Source: JBAYDV01 sp041672845
GTDB lineage: Bacteria; Bacteroidota; Bacteroidia; Bacteroidales; UBA932
Direction of reading: 5' to 3'
Assembly: GCA_041672845.1 (NCBI GenBank)
Contig: JBAYYV010000003.1
Span: 238,089-302,088, forward strand
DNA length: 64,000 nucleotides
Every line of letters starts with the position of its first letter. Within the stretch, counting starts at the first letter, position 1. Positions 54,409 through 62,748 of this stretch are shown one piece after another. The notes beneath the pieces were generated by a model. That model did no database searches. It was given only the letters and a program-made list of their open reading frames with translations, and was not told the DNA's origin. The translations under genes were made by a program, and so were the position numbers.

Positions 54409-55185
54409 ATGGAAATTGTTATTTTGGGAATTAGAAATGTCTTTATTATTTTTATTATTTTATTTGTTTTGGCAATTGTTGCAGATTCAAATAATAAGAA
54501 TAAAAACAGATTGGAAGAAATAAAAAAAGTTAAAACTAAACAAGAAATAGAATTACAAACTAAAATTCCAGCTTATAACAAATCACTTAAAAATCTTATT
54601 GACAAATACGGATATCCTATTATCGGCCAGTCTATTAAAATAAATATACATGATTTCGATAAAACGGGATATCCTATACATTATAACGAATTAAATAAAT
54701 ATGATTTAAATAAAGAAATAATTTCTTTCAGAAAAACTAAAAGGATTTGGATTTGTGGTAATGATTTTCCAATGAAAGATATTTTAAGTTCTACATGTAT
54801 TGATAATAAAGAAATTATCAAAGGAGGAATAACCTTAACCACAAAAACAAACAAAGGAAATATGGCAAAAAGAGCAATAGTTGGTGGTGTCTTGCTAGGA
54901 GGTGTTGGTTCGATTATCGGTGGTGCTACAGCAAGTAAAAAAACTGTAGTAAATCAAGAAAGCGACATAACAAATCATCATTATACAGTTATTATAAATA
55001 CTAATAGTTCATCACAACCAATTATACAAATTAATTTAGGAAATGATGCTTTTACTGCTAAACAAATTGGATGGATAATGAATATGGCTAGTAAAATTCC
55101 AAAATTATCAGACTCAGCTAACAATATGTTTTATGAATCCGACATAAAAAGATATTTAAGTGAAAAATCAGATAAAATAAAGTAA
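54409..55185 (+). CDS. hypothetical membrane-anchored protein with glycine-zipper segment
   Basis: 258 residues. One N-terminal span (about 5-24) is followed by a charged coiled segment (about 28-55) and a soluble domain. Near 160-178 there is a glycine-rich stretch, AIVGGVLLGGVGSIIGG, like the glycine-zipper segments found next to SHOCT-type or phage superinfection-exclusion-like domains. The C-terminal region ends in a helix. The function is unknown. It could be a phage- or defence-related membrane protein, but that rests on context only. Confidence 0.6.
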   Translation: MEIVILGIRNVFIIFIILFVLAIVADSNNKNKNRLEEIKKVKTKQEIELQTKIPAYNKSLKNLIDKYGYPIIGQSIKINIHDFDKTGYPIHYNELNKYDLNKEIISFRKTKRIWICGNDFPMKDILSSTCIDNKEIIKGGITLTTKTNKGNMAKRAIVGGVLLGGVGSIIGGATASKKTVVNQESDITNHHYTVIINTNSSSQPIIQINLGNDAFTAKQIGWIMNMASKIPKLSDSANNMFYESDIKRYLSEKSDKIK

Positions 55186-55602
55186 AATATTGAGAATCAA
55201 TTTTGTTTAAATTACATAACCTAACCAAGAAATTAATTTTACATTAACTAAGTATTTTATAAAGTAATACAAATAATGACGATTTTATAATTCCAAAAGA
55301 TGTACTAATAAAAATGGATACCAAGTATAAAAACAACATACATTAGACAATAATAATACTAAAAAACGAAACCATAAATAGTTCTTATTATACTAAAAAA
55401 ACATTATAAATGATATATATTATAACACTATTAAGAAATATTATGTACATTATGCCATAACATCAAATAGTTGATATGCTCTAAATAGCATACTATTTTT
55501 CTATTAGTGTACTTAAAACGTAATACTAAATGCAAAAAACGGTATATAATAAGATACAATAGTACTCTCGTAGTAATGTAATACCCTTTTAAATAGAAAT
55601 GC

Positions 55603-55634
55603 AGTATAAATTATCATCTTAAATAATTTATACT
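55603..55634. repeat. 12-bp perfect inverted repeat downstream of the integrase fragment
   Basis: AGTATAAATTAT and ATAATTTATACT across an 8-base loop, about 110 bases past the integrase stop. It may be a terminator or a recombinase-site remnant. The rest of 55186-55744 is AT-rich with no gene, apart from a weaker 6-bp pair (TATGCT/AGCATA) near 55475. Confidence 0.4.
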
Positions 55635-55744
55635 ATCCAAAAAATTGCATTTACTAAATGAAACTAAGTATTATGAATCAAGGAACAGAGAAATTTAGCA
55701 TTAGCAATTCAATAAAGTACTAAAATTTATCATTCGTAATTTTT

Positions 55745-56152
55745 TTATAATTCATTAAATTTTGTCATCGCATCAGCTTTAATATTACCAGCTATATCAA
55801 TATATGGCTTCATAGCTTTGTAATCGCTATGACCTGTCCATTTCATAACTACTTGTGCAGGTATTCCTAAAGCTAATGCATTACATATAAAAGTTCTTCT
55901 ACCAGCATGAGTTCCAAGTAATGCATATTTGGGTGATATGGTATCAATTCGTTCACTCTCTTGGTAAAACGTTTCTCGTACAGGTTCATCTAGTTCTGCA
56001 AGTTCTGCTAATTCTTTAAGGTATTCATTCATCTTTTGATTGCTTATTACTGGAAGTGCCTTATAATCTTCAAATAATACATCCTTATATTTATCTAGAA
56101 TAGCTTTACTATGTTTATTTAATTCGATCACAAGACTATCTGAAGTTTTCAT
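55745..56152 (-). pseudogene. tyrosine recombinase (integrase), C-terminal fragment
   Basis: From the ATG at 56152 about 135 residues match the end of a phage-type tyrosine integrase: HAGRRTFICNALALGIP near 88-104 contains the HxxR box, then KWTGHSDYKAM with the Gly-His pair, and PYIDIA with the nucleophilic Tyr. The first catalytic Arg and the DNA-binding N-terminal half are missing. The open frame continues upstream to 56287, but that part comes from unrelated sequence and from the terminal repeat of the ISL3 element, so the gene was cut off there. It is the remnant of a mobile element that probably brought in part of this island. Confidence 0.8.
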
Positions 56153-56250
56153 TGTTACGTAATAGCAATAGAAAAAGCCACTTTGGCAGACTGGAATGTA
56201 CCAGCTTAGTAGGAAGGAATGTGCCATCTGTAATATGCAGCCCTTAATTC

Positions 56251-57301
56251 GGCTCTTCGTCAAATTTGGTGCAAAATTTATCCACATTTAGATAAACAAA
56301 TCTTTCTTCTTAATAGTTCGAATCCAGCTCTATTATACATTGAGCGTTTTATAACTTTTAGTCTATTAATAGACCCTTTGGCTAGTCCATTATTCATATC
56401 ATAAATAATAGCATTACATACTGCGTACCAATCTCTTTTTAACCCGTTACAATAACTTACTATTTCCTTAAAAACACTCTTTGATTTTCTATATACCATG
56501 TTCTTAAAATTTTAACATCAGACCCTATAATAGCAGTTTTAAAAGACAAATATATATTATCAACACAAATTCTCTCTTGTGAAATTTCTCCAGTCTTTTT
56601 AGAAATACCAAAATCTTTATTTTGTAATAATATTGAGAAGATTATAGGACTTGGCAAAACTGGTATTTTTTTATTTAATATTGCAGCCTTTCTTTTTTAG
56701 TATATAAAATTCGTGGTACATTTCTTTCTGTTTATTTCTAGCTTTAGAATATAATTCTTCATCATTAATCATTTTATATACATTATTAATATTCAATACT
56801 TTAGTTATTTTTCCCCAAATATATCATTGTAAATAAGTTTTATTTTTTTATATTTTTCTTTTCACCACTGATTTTGTATGCCTAGCATATTTCGTAGTAA
56901 CACCTTCGAGTTGTTCTGAAAAAATATGTTTGGTACATTTTGTATTTTTGCATTCATATTTAGATACATGCAAATGCAATATAGCAGGATATTTACCTAA
57001 TGGTAAAATATAAAGTGTCCTAATATAAGTTACTCTTTTATGTTTACTTATTCTGCCACAAACAGGACAAGTAGCTTGTTTTTTTCTTGATTTTGCTTCT
57101 ATAATAATAGTACCATAGATAAGCGATACTTCCAATAAAGTTATACTTTTAAAATTATAAATAGTCTTGATAAATTTACTAAGAGACTTGCCTGATAATG
57201 CAAAATTTATATCCTTCATTTTATGTGTTTATATATTTATATATCAATTAACTATATTCATATAATTTATATTTAATTTGCACCAAATTTAACGAAGAAC
57301 C
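56251..57301. mobile_element. decayed ISL3-family insertion sequence
   Basis: Left end GGCTCTTCGTCAAATTTGG at 56251; right end, inverted, finishing AACGAAGAACC at 57301. Length is 1051 bases against about 1.3-1.5 kb for intact family members. The flanking 8-mers (CTTAATTC and ATATGTAC) do not match, so there is no target duplication; either the element has suffered adjacent deletions or its two ends come from different insertions. It separates an integrase fragment from a 5'-truncated hydrolase gene. Confidence 0.8.
56278..57219 (-). pseudogene. ISL3 transposase, internally deleted and frameshifted
   Basis: The N-terminal 123 residues (57219-56848) carry the ISL3 zinc-ribbon: CPVCGRISKHKRVTYIRTL near 57-75, then CKNTKCTKHIF and TTKYARHTKSVVK. 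After a stop, fragments continue in other frames, and 56499-56278 encodes the C-terminal block NGLAKGSINRLKVIKRSMY with NRAGFELLR. The whole span is about 314 codons instead of 400-430, and the DDE catalytic core is mostly missing. Not functional. Confidence 0.85.
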
Positions 57302-57986
57302 ATATGTACTGGATAATTTTGCAACAGTTAAAGAAGCTGTAACAGAACTAAGAAAAGAAAAATTCGTGGTGGTATCATATAATCTTCCAGGCACAGAGTT
57401 ATTTGGAACACTTCATATGTCAATATCAGATGCCACTGGAGATAATGCTATTTTAGAATACATTGATGGTAAATTAATCATTCATCATGATCCATCTTAT
57501 CTAGTGATGACTAACTCTCCTATTTATGAAGAACAATTAGCTATAAATAATTACTGGAAAGATATTCAAGGAACAAAAATGCTTCCTGGTACCAATAGGG
57601 CAGCTGATCGATTCGTAAGAGGTTCCTTTTACATAAATGCTGTGCCTAAAACTGATGATATAAAAGTAGCCGTTCCTATTGTTTTTAGCGTTATACGAAA
57701 CTTGTCGGTTCCTTATGGTATCTCTACAGAAAATCAGCCAAATATTTCATCCACTCGATGGAGAACTGTTTCTGATCAAAAAAACCTGATTTATTATTAT
57801 GAGGATATTCTTAATCCCAATGTGGTATGGTTAAATTTTAAAAATTTAGATTTTAGTAAACCAGATCCAAAAAAAGAACTAAAAGTGAAAAAACTTGTTT
57901 TAGAAGGTAGTAACTATAATTATAGTGGTGAATCATCAGACGGATTGATAGAATCAGAGCCCTTTGAATTTGCTAAACCAGAATAG
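57302..57986 (+). pseudogene. linear amide C-N hydrolase (choloylglycine hydrolase family), 5' truncated
   Basis: The frame is open from the edge of the ISL3 element: YVLDNFATVKEAVTELRKEK, then LHMSISDATGDNAILEY, TNSPIYEEQL, and GTNRAADRFVRGSFY near the middle, ending with NPNVVWLNFKNLDFS. These are the central and C-terminal blocks of the choloylglycine/penicillin V acylase family. The N-terminal third with the catalytic Cys is missing, so the product is inactive. The missing part is not found left of the element; it was deleted. The family hydrolyses amides such as bile-salt conjugates. Confidence 0.85.
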
Positions 57987-58005
57987 GTAAAGGTTATAGC
58001 TACGA

Positions 58006-58440
58006 CTATTTATTATTCTTTAACATTTTTAACGGAGACACTATAGGAATAATAATATTCTTGATACCAGCATTTTGTAATTTTTCAAAAATAACACCTC
58101 TAGCAGTAGATAAGCTAATACCTAAAATTGTTGCAATAAATTGAGCAGAGAATACAGGAAGGTTTTTTTCATTTAATTGATAAAAATCGACAAGATTCTC
58201 TACTTTAAAATGAAAATCGATTTGAAAAAATAGTAATTGTGTTTTATCATTATTCTCAAATGAAAAAGAGAGTTCCATTTTTATTTGCTTGAGTTCTAAA
58301 TTATGTAAAACTTTATTTCCTACATTTAATTGGTGTTGTTTGTGTTTATTATAGGCTTGAGTATCTATCTTTTGTTTTACGATGTCTATTACTAACAAAT
58401 GAATCTTTTCAGGTATAATAGGCTTTATTTTTTGTTTCAT
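58006..58440 (-). CDS. SecB-like chaperone of a toxin-antitoxin-chaperone locus
   Basis: 144 residues. The beta-rich middle (MELSFSFENNDKTQLLFFQIDFHFKVE) and the end ATILGISLSTARGVIFEKL, then NIIIPIVSPLKML, match short SecB-like proteins of Bacteroidota, whose last part is the SxSTxRG...ILP pattern. It is the third gene of a minus-strand operon after a toxin-like and an antitoxin-like gene, with one base between it and the antitoxin stop. That order (toxin, antitoxin, SecB-like) is known from HigBA-SecB tripartite systems, where the chaperone keeps the antitoxin folded. The assignment rests on motif resemblance plus order. Confidence 0.68.
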   Translation of the reverse strand: MKQKIKPIIPEKIHLLVIDIVKQKIDTQAYNKHKQHQLNVGNKVLHNLELKQIKMELSFSFENNDKTQLLFFQIDFHFKVENLVDFYQLNEKNLPVFSAQFIATILGISLSTARGVIFEKLQNAGIKNIIIPIVSPLKMLKNNK

Positions 58441-58441
58441 A

Positions 58442-58831
58442 TCACATTCCTAATATGCAGTTATTATTTTCAAAAGTCTTAGTATAATGGAATGTTTTAA
58501 TTTTCAAATTATTATTATTTTCTATTGTACCTAAAAAAATATAATGATCTTCAGTAATAGGTTCTGCATATATTAGGTCCATCCCTAAAACTACTTCCAT
58601 TTTAATAATACTTTTAAGAGTTAAATTATGAGTACCACTTAACCATTTAGAAACTTCTGAAGGATTTTTACCCATTAATTCAGCAAATTTTGCTTTCGTC
58701 CAGCCTTTATCTTTAAGGGCTATATGCACCTTGTCCACTATAGCCAAGTTCTTCTCGATAAAATTATCTATTTCTGGATTTTTGTTTTTTTCTAACCACT
58801 TATCTAATATGTTTTCTTTTGGAAATCCCAT
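58442..58831 (-). CDS. XRE-family antitoxin with C-terminal extension
   Basis: 129 residues. The helix-turn-helix is in the middle: GWTKAKFAELMGKNPSEVSK then WLSGTHNLTL (about 38-67), typical of HigA/XRE proteins. The last 45 residues (PITEDHYIFLGTIE onward) are an extension beyond the HTH. In tripartite systems such an extension is the chaperone-addiction segment that makes the antitoxin depend on its SecB-like partner. It likely represses its own operon and neutralises the toxin encoded 26 bases upstream. Confidence 0.82.
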   Translation of the reverse strand: MGFPKENILDKWLEKNKNPEIDNFIEKNLAIVDKVHIALKDKGWTKAKFAELMGKNPSEVSKWLSGTHNLTLKSIIKMEVVLGMDLIYAEPITEDHYIFLGTIENNNNLKIKTFHYTKTFENNNCILGM

Positions 58832-58857
58832 TGTATTAATTTTTAAGAGTTTAATAA

Positions 58858-59403
58858 TTAATCAAAATACAATTTAAAACCTGCATCTATTTCTATTAAA
58901 GTATCATCTTTAATCCATCTAATATCTTTGTTTTTAAATGCATTATCTATAGATTTTGTAAGTTTATTAGCCAACATAAAATGTGATTTAACGTTTGGGC
59001 AATCTTGCGCTTTATTTTTGGTTTTTATATCACCACCAAATAAAAATACCACATAATCATTAGCTCTAAAGCAATATAATCTTAAATTGTTTGCTATTTC
59101 TGGCTCACTTTCTATATATAAAGGTTTTCTTTTCTTGCCTTTAGGAGGCAAAGCAGAAGTATCAGCATCATAAGCCTCATTTCTAAAATAGTATGATTTA
59201 GCTCCATATTTATCACCTATTTCTTTTATCCATTTTACTATGTGACGTAACTTATTATAATTTTCATTTGTATGTTTATTCAAAAATAATTCAAATAAAG
59301 TTGTTTTACTACCATTAATAGACACCGAATAATATGCTACTCGATCGTATTTAGCCAATGGTATTATTTCTGCAAAATTATTCACTTTTAAGTTAATATC
59401 CAA
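58858..59403 (-). CDS. RelE/HigB-like toxin, extended Bacteroidota type
   Basis: 181 residues. The core fits RelE/HigB-like proteins: a start helix region TLFELFLNKHTNENYNKL, then KEIGDKYGAKSYYFRNE, ALPP, then LRLYCFRANDYVVFLFGG, IKTKNKAQDCPN and a C-terminal helix. The strand pattern LRLYxFR - vvFLFGG - KT corresponds to the LRVxxxxxxxxIxLLHGFxKK core of HigB. It is larger than classical HigB (about 90-110 residues). In context with the XRE antitoxin and SecB-like gene it is the probable mRNA-cleaving toxin. Catalytic residues cannot be fixed by eye. Confidence 0.68.
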   Translation of the reverse strand: MDINLKVNNFAEIIPLAKYDRVAYYSVSINGSKTTLFELFLNKHTNENYNKLRHIVKWIKEIGDKYGAKSYYFRNEAYDADTSALPPKGKKRKPLYIESEPEIANNLRLYCFRANDYVVFLFGGDIKTKNKAQDCPNVKSHFMLANKLTKSIDNAFKNKDIRWIKDDTLIEIDAGFKLYFD

Positions 59404-59694
59404 ATTAAATTCACTTTTAAATTATTTATATAAGAATTGTTTAAATTTTATCTACGTCTTTTTATATTAAAAATATTGTTAAGATAAGCTTTAATCACCT
59501 TTAAAGTATTATCGATATTAGTTTTTTATAGTTAAACAAATTTAATGATAATATATTATTATCCAAGATATTTTTTTATAAGTAATCTATAAATAAATAG
59601 GGTAGTGGTCACTATTATAAATATTTATAGTTAATTTTATGCATTATCTATTTTTATAGAATAGAAATTAACTTAAATAACAATAAATTATTAC

Positions 59695-59953
59695 ATGGAA
59701 AATACCCCACAACACTTAACTTTTTATTTAGGAGATGAAACTAGAACTGTAATAGAAAAATATATACCAGAATCATCCTATATATAGATTTTATAATTCG
59801 GGAATTGCTGCTCCTAATGAAGTAGAGCATAATCTTTCTGTATCTATTAACACTGATGACTTGGGCGTATTTGCGACTTCTCTTCCTAGAGAATATGCAT
59901 TAACAGTAGCATCTATGACTAAGATGAAAAATCCTGATGGCAATGGGGGATAG
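59695..59953 (+). pseudogene. adenosine-deaminase-like gene remnant
   Basis: An ATG at 59695 opens a 30-codon frame stopped by TAG at 59785. One base out of frame, 59783-59953 reads YRFYNSGIAAPNEVEHN, then LSVSINTDDLGVFATSL and REYALTVASM, ending at a TAG. The SxNTDDxGVFxTSLxxEY pattern is typical of the C-terminal part of adenosine-deaminase-family enzymes, where the Asp pair helps bind zinc. The gene has a frameshift, and both ends are missing. The gap 59404-59694 before it holds nothing I recognise. Confidence 0.65.
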
Positions 59954-60026
59954 GACGTCTAATTATGACGTTATATCTATATATTTTTGGAATAATTAAA
60001 CTGATATTTATTAGAATATTATTTAT

Positions 60027-60045
60027 AAGGCATTCTTAATGCCTT
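60027..60045 (+). terminator. short perfect hairpin before the restriction operon
   Basis: AAGGCATT-CTT-AATGCCTT, 8-bp perfect stem with a 3-base loop, followed by AATTTATTCTT. It would stop transcription arriving from the left before the hsdM promoter. Confidence 0.55.
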
Positions 60046-60055
60046 AATTTATTCT

Positions 60056-60063
60056 TATATTTG
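60056..60063 (+). promoter_or_regulatory. putative -7 element of the type I restriction operon
   Basis: TATATTTG matches TAnnTTTG. It lies 80 bases before the hsdM ATG. The -33 position falls on the terminator stem and is not TTTG, so the call is tentative. Confidence 0.4.
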
Positions 60064-60077
60064 ATACTAAATTAAAA

Positions 60078-60118
60078 AATCGTGTTTAACCCATATCTAA
60101 AGGGGGAAGTACACGATT
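60078..60118 (+). promoter_or_regulatory. inverted repeat in the hsdM leader
   Basis: AATCGTGT at 60078-60085 and ACACGATT at 60111-60118 are perfect inverted repeats separated by 25 bases that include AGGGGGAAG. If transcribed, the arms would loop out a purine-rich stretch. It could be an operator or a leader structure that controls expression of the modification/restriction genes. Confidence 0.4.
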
Positions 60119-60143
60119 CTTACATGAAAAATAGTGAACAACA

Positions 60144-61715
60144 ATGAATGATAACAATAATCAAAGAAACGAATTACATAGACAAATATGGAGTATAGCT
60201 AATGATGTTCGAGGATCTGTAGATGGATGGGATTTTAAGCAATTCGTATTAGGTACTCTCTTCTACCGTTTTATTAGTGAAAATTTTACCGATTATATAG
60301 AAGGAGGAGATGAAGAGGTCGATTATGCTAGAATGGAGGATAATGTTATATCACCTGAAATTAAAGATGATGCTATAAAAACCAAAGGATATTTTATCTA
60401 TCCTAGTCAGCTATTTGTAAACATAGTTAAAAATATAGATAATAATGAAAATCTTAATACAGACTTGGCAGCCATATTTTCAGCGATTGAAAGCTCAGCA
60501 GATAGTTATCCATCAGAAGATGATATAAAAGGTTTATTTGCTGATTTCGATACTACTAGTAATCGTCTGGGTAATACAGTTAAGGATAAAAACACACGTC
60601 TAGCTGCTGTAATAAAAGGAGTAAAAAAACTAAATTTAGGCAATTTTGAAGATAATGATATAGATTTATTTGGAGATGCTTATCAGTTTCTTATTTCCAA
60701 TTACGCAGCTAATGCAGGGAAATCAGGAGGTGAATTTTTCACTCCTCAGCATGTGTCTAAACTTATAGCTCGATTAGCACTACATAATCAAACTACTGTA
60801 AATAAGATTTATGATCCCGCCGCAGGATCCGGATCTTTATTGCTGCAAGCCAAAAAACAATTCGATAATCATATAATAAAAGAAGGCTTCTTCGGTCAAG
60901 AGATAAATCATACTACTTATAATCTGGCTCGTATGAATATGTTTCTTCACAATGTAAACTACGACAAGTTTAATATAGTTCTAGGAGATACTTTAAAAGA
61001 CCCTAAATTAGGAGATGACAAACCTTTCGATGCTATTGTATCGAATCCACCATATTCCATAAAATGGATAGGTAATGATGATCCTACTCTTATAAATGAT
61101 GATCGTTTTGCTCCAGCAGGTGTTCTCGCTCCTAAATCCAAGGCAGATTTTGCTTTTGTGCTTCATTCATTAAGTTATCTTTCTGGAAAGGGAAGGGCAG
61201 CTATTGTCTGTTTTCCTGGTATCTTTTATAGAGGTGGAGCAGAAAAAAAAATTAGAAAATATTTAGTGGATAATAACTTCGTAGAAACTGTTATTTCTCT
61301 GGCACCTAATCTTTTCTTTGGAACTTCTATTGCTGTAAATATTTTAGTTTTATCTAAGAATAAGAAAAATAATAAGACTCAATTTATAGATGCTAGTGGT
61401 AAAGATTTCTTTAAGAAAGAAACAAATAACAATATTCTTACTGATGAGCACATAGAAAAAATAATGGGAATGTTCGACAGTAAAGAAGATGTGGAATATA
61501 TAGCTAAAAGTATAGACAATGATAAAATAGCAGAAAATGATTATACACTGTCTGTTAGTTCATATGTCGAAGCTGAAGATACTCGTGAAGTGATAAATAT
61601 AGCCGAGTTGAATGCTGAGATTTCAACTATTGTGAGTAAGATCGATTCTCTTCGTTCTGATATTGATTCTATTGTAACTGAATTAGAAAACAATACTATT
61701 AATGAATATGAGTAA
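60144..61715 (+). CDS. hsdM: type I restriction-modification DNA methyltransferase subunit
   Basis: 523 residues. The N-terminal helical domain of HsdM starts at about residue 9 ([20 protein letters not shown]). The SAM motif is [13 protein letters not shown] near 226, and the N6-adenine methylation motif NPPY is near 301. [20 protein letters not shown] follows near 345. The C-terminus is a coiled tail. It methylates adenine within the site chosen by HsdS and is also required for restriction. The whole operon resembles the IC/EcoR124 group. Its last 14 bases overlap rhuM. Confidence 0.95.
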   Translation: MNDNNNQRNELHRQIWSIANDVRGSVDGWDFKQFVLGTLFYRFISENFTDYIEGGDEEVDYARMEDNVISPEIKDDAIKTKGYFIYPSQLFVNIVKNIDNNENLNTDLAAIFSAIESSADSYPSEDDIKGLFADFDTTSNRLGNTVKDKNTRLAAVIKGVKKLNLGNFEDNDIDLFGDAYQFLISNYAANAGKSGGEFFTPQHVSKLIARLALHNQTTVNKIYDPAAGSGSLLLQAKKQFDNHIIKEGFFGQEINHTTYNLARMNMFLHNVNYDKFNIVLGDTLKDPKLGDDKPFDAIVSNPPYSIKWIGNDDPTLINDDRFAPAGVLAPKSKADFAFVLHSLSYLSGKGRAAIVCFPGIFYRGGAEKKIRKYLVDNNFVETVISLAPNLFFGTSIAVNILVLSKNKKNNKTQFIDASGKDFFKKETNNNILTDEHIEKIMGMFDSKEDVEYIAKSIDNDKIAENDYTLSVSSYVEAEDTREVINIAELNAEISTIVSKIDSLRSDIDSIVTELENNTINEYE

Positions 61716-62746
61716 TAAGAGCGATATAGTACCTTTTGAGCAAACCTCAGAGTTTATACTCTACACAACTCCAAATGGAGCTGTACAGGTCGAGGCGTTT
61801 GTTAAGGATGAAACCATTTGGCTTACACAGAAGTCAATGGCAGAACTTTTTGATGTGGATAGGACGAGTATTAGTCGACACCTTAGTAATATATTTGAGA
61901 GTGGAGAGTTGGTAGAGGAAGTGGTATGTGCAGAAATTGCACACACCACTCAGCACAGAGCTATCAAGGGAAAAACTCAAAATAAAATAGCAAAATATTA
62001 CAATCTCGATGCCATTATATCAGTCGGTTATCGTGTAAACTCTGCCAAGGCTACCCACTTTAGAATTTGGGCAACTCAAATTTTGAAGGAGTATATTATC
62101 AAGGGCTTTGCAATGGATGATGAGAGGTTGAAACAGGGAAAAACAGTCTTTGGTAAGGATTACTTTAGGGAGCTATTGGATCGTGTTCGCTCTATCCGTA
62201 CAAGTGAAAGAAGAATATGGCAACAAATTACAGATATATTTGCAGAGTGTAGTATCGACTATAATAAATACGATGCTATCACTACGGAGTTTTATGCTAC
62301 TGTGCAGAATAAATTCCACTATGCTATTACAGGGAAAACCGCAGCCGAAATAATTTCTAGCTGTGCCAATCGTAATAATGAACATATGGGGCTTACTACT
62401 TGGAGGAATGCCCCAGAGGGAAGAATCTTAAAGATGGATGTTACAGTTGCAAAGAACTTATTTAAGTGAGAAAGAAATACGCAAATTGGAGCGTGCAGTC
62501 ACTGGCTATTTTGATTATGTTGAGGATTTGATAGAGAATGAGAACACCTTTACAATGGAACAGTTTGCCAAGAGCATTAATGAGTTTTTGTCCTTTAGAC
62601 GATATAAAATCCTTGTAAGTAAAGGCAATATTAGCAAAAAGAGAGCCGATGCAAGAGCTTTCGAGGAATACAACGAGTTTAACAAGCATCAAAAGATAGT
62701 GTCTAATTTCGACAAGGTGGTGAAGCAATTAAATAGAAAAATATAG
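61702..62746 (+). pseudogene. rhuM: RhuM-family gene inside the restriction operon, with a one-base frameshift
   Basis: The first frame (61702-62469) encodes the conserved RhuM N-terminus: IWLTQKSMAELFDVDRTSIS near 39-58 is a helix-turn-helix, followed by YNLDAIISVGYRVNS and FRIWATQILKEYI. It runs into a stop after MDVTVAKN. The family continues with YLSEKEI, found in the +1 frame at 62438-62746, through the C-terminal block. Dropping one base near 62456 restores a single protein of about 347 residues. RhuM proteins are often encoded in type I restriction loci; their role is unknown. Base composition is visibly less AT-rich than hsdM, so it probably came in separately. It may also be a sequencing error. 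Confidence 0.8.
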
Positions 62747-62748
62747 TT

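Noticed and set aside
62438..62746. A separate 102-residue gene between rhuM and hsdS
   Set aside because: Its product is the C-terminal part of RhuM in a shifted frame; the first residues before YLSEKEI are out-of-frame sequence.
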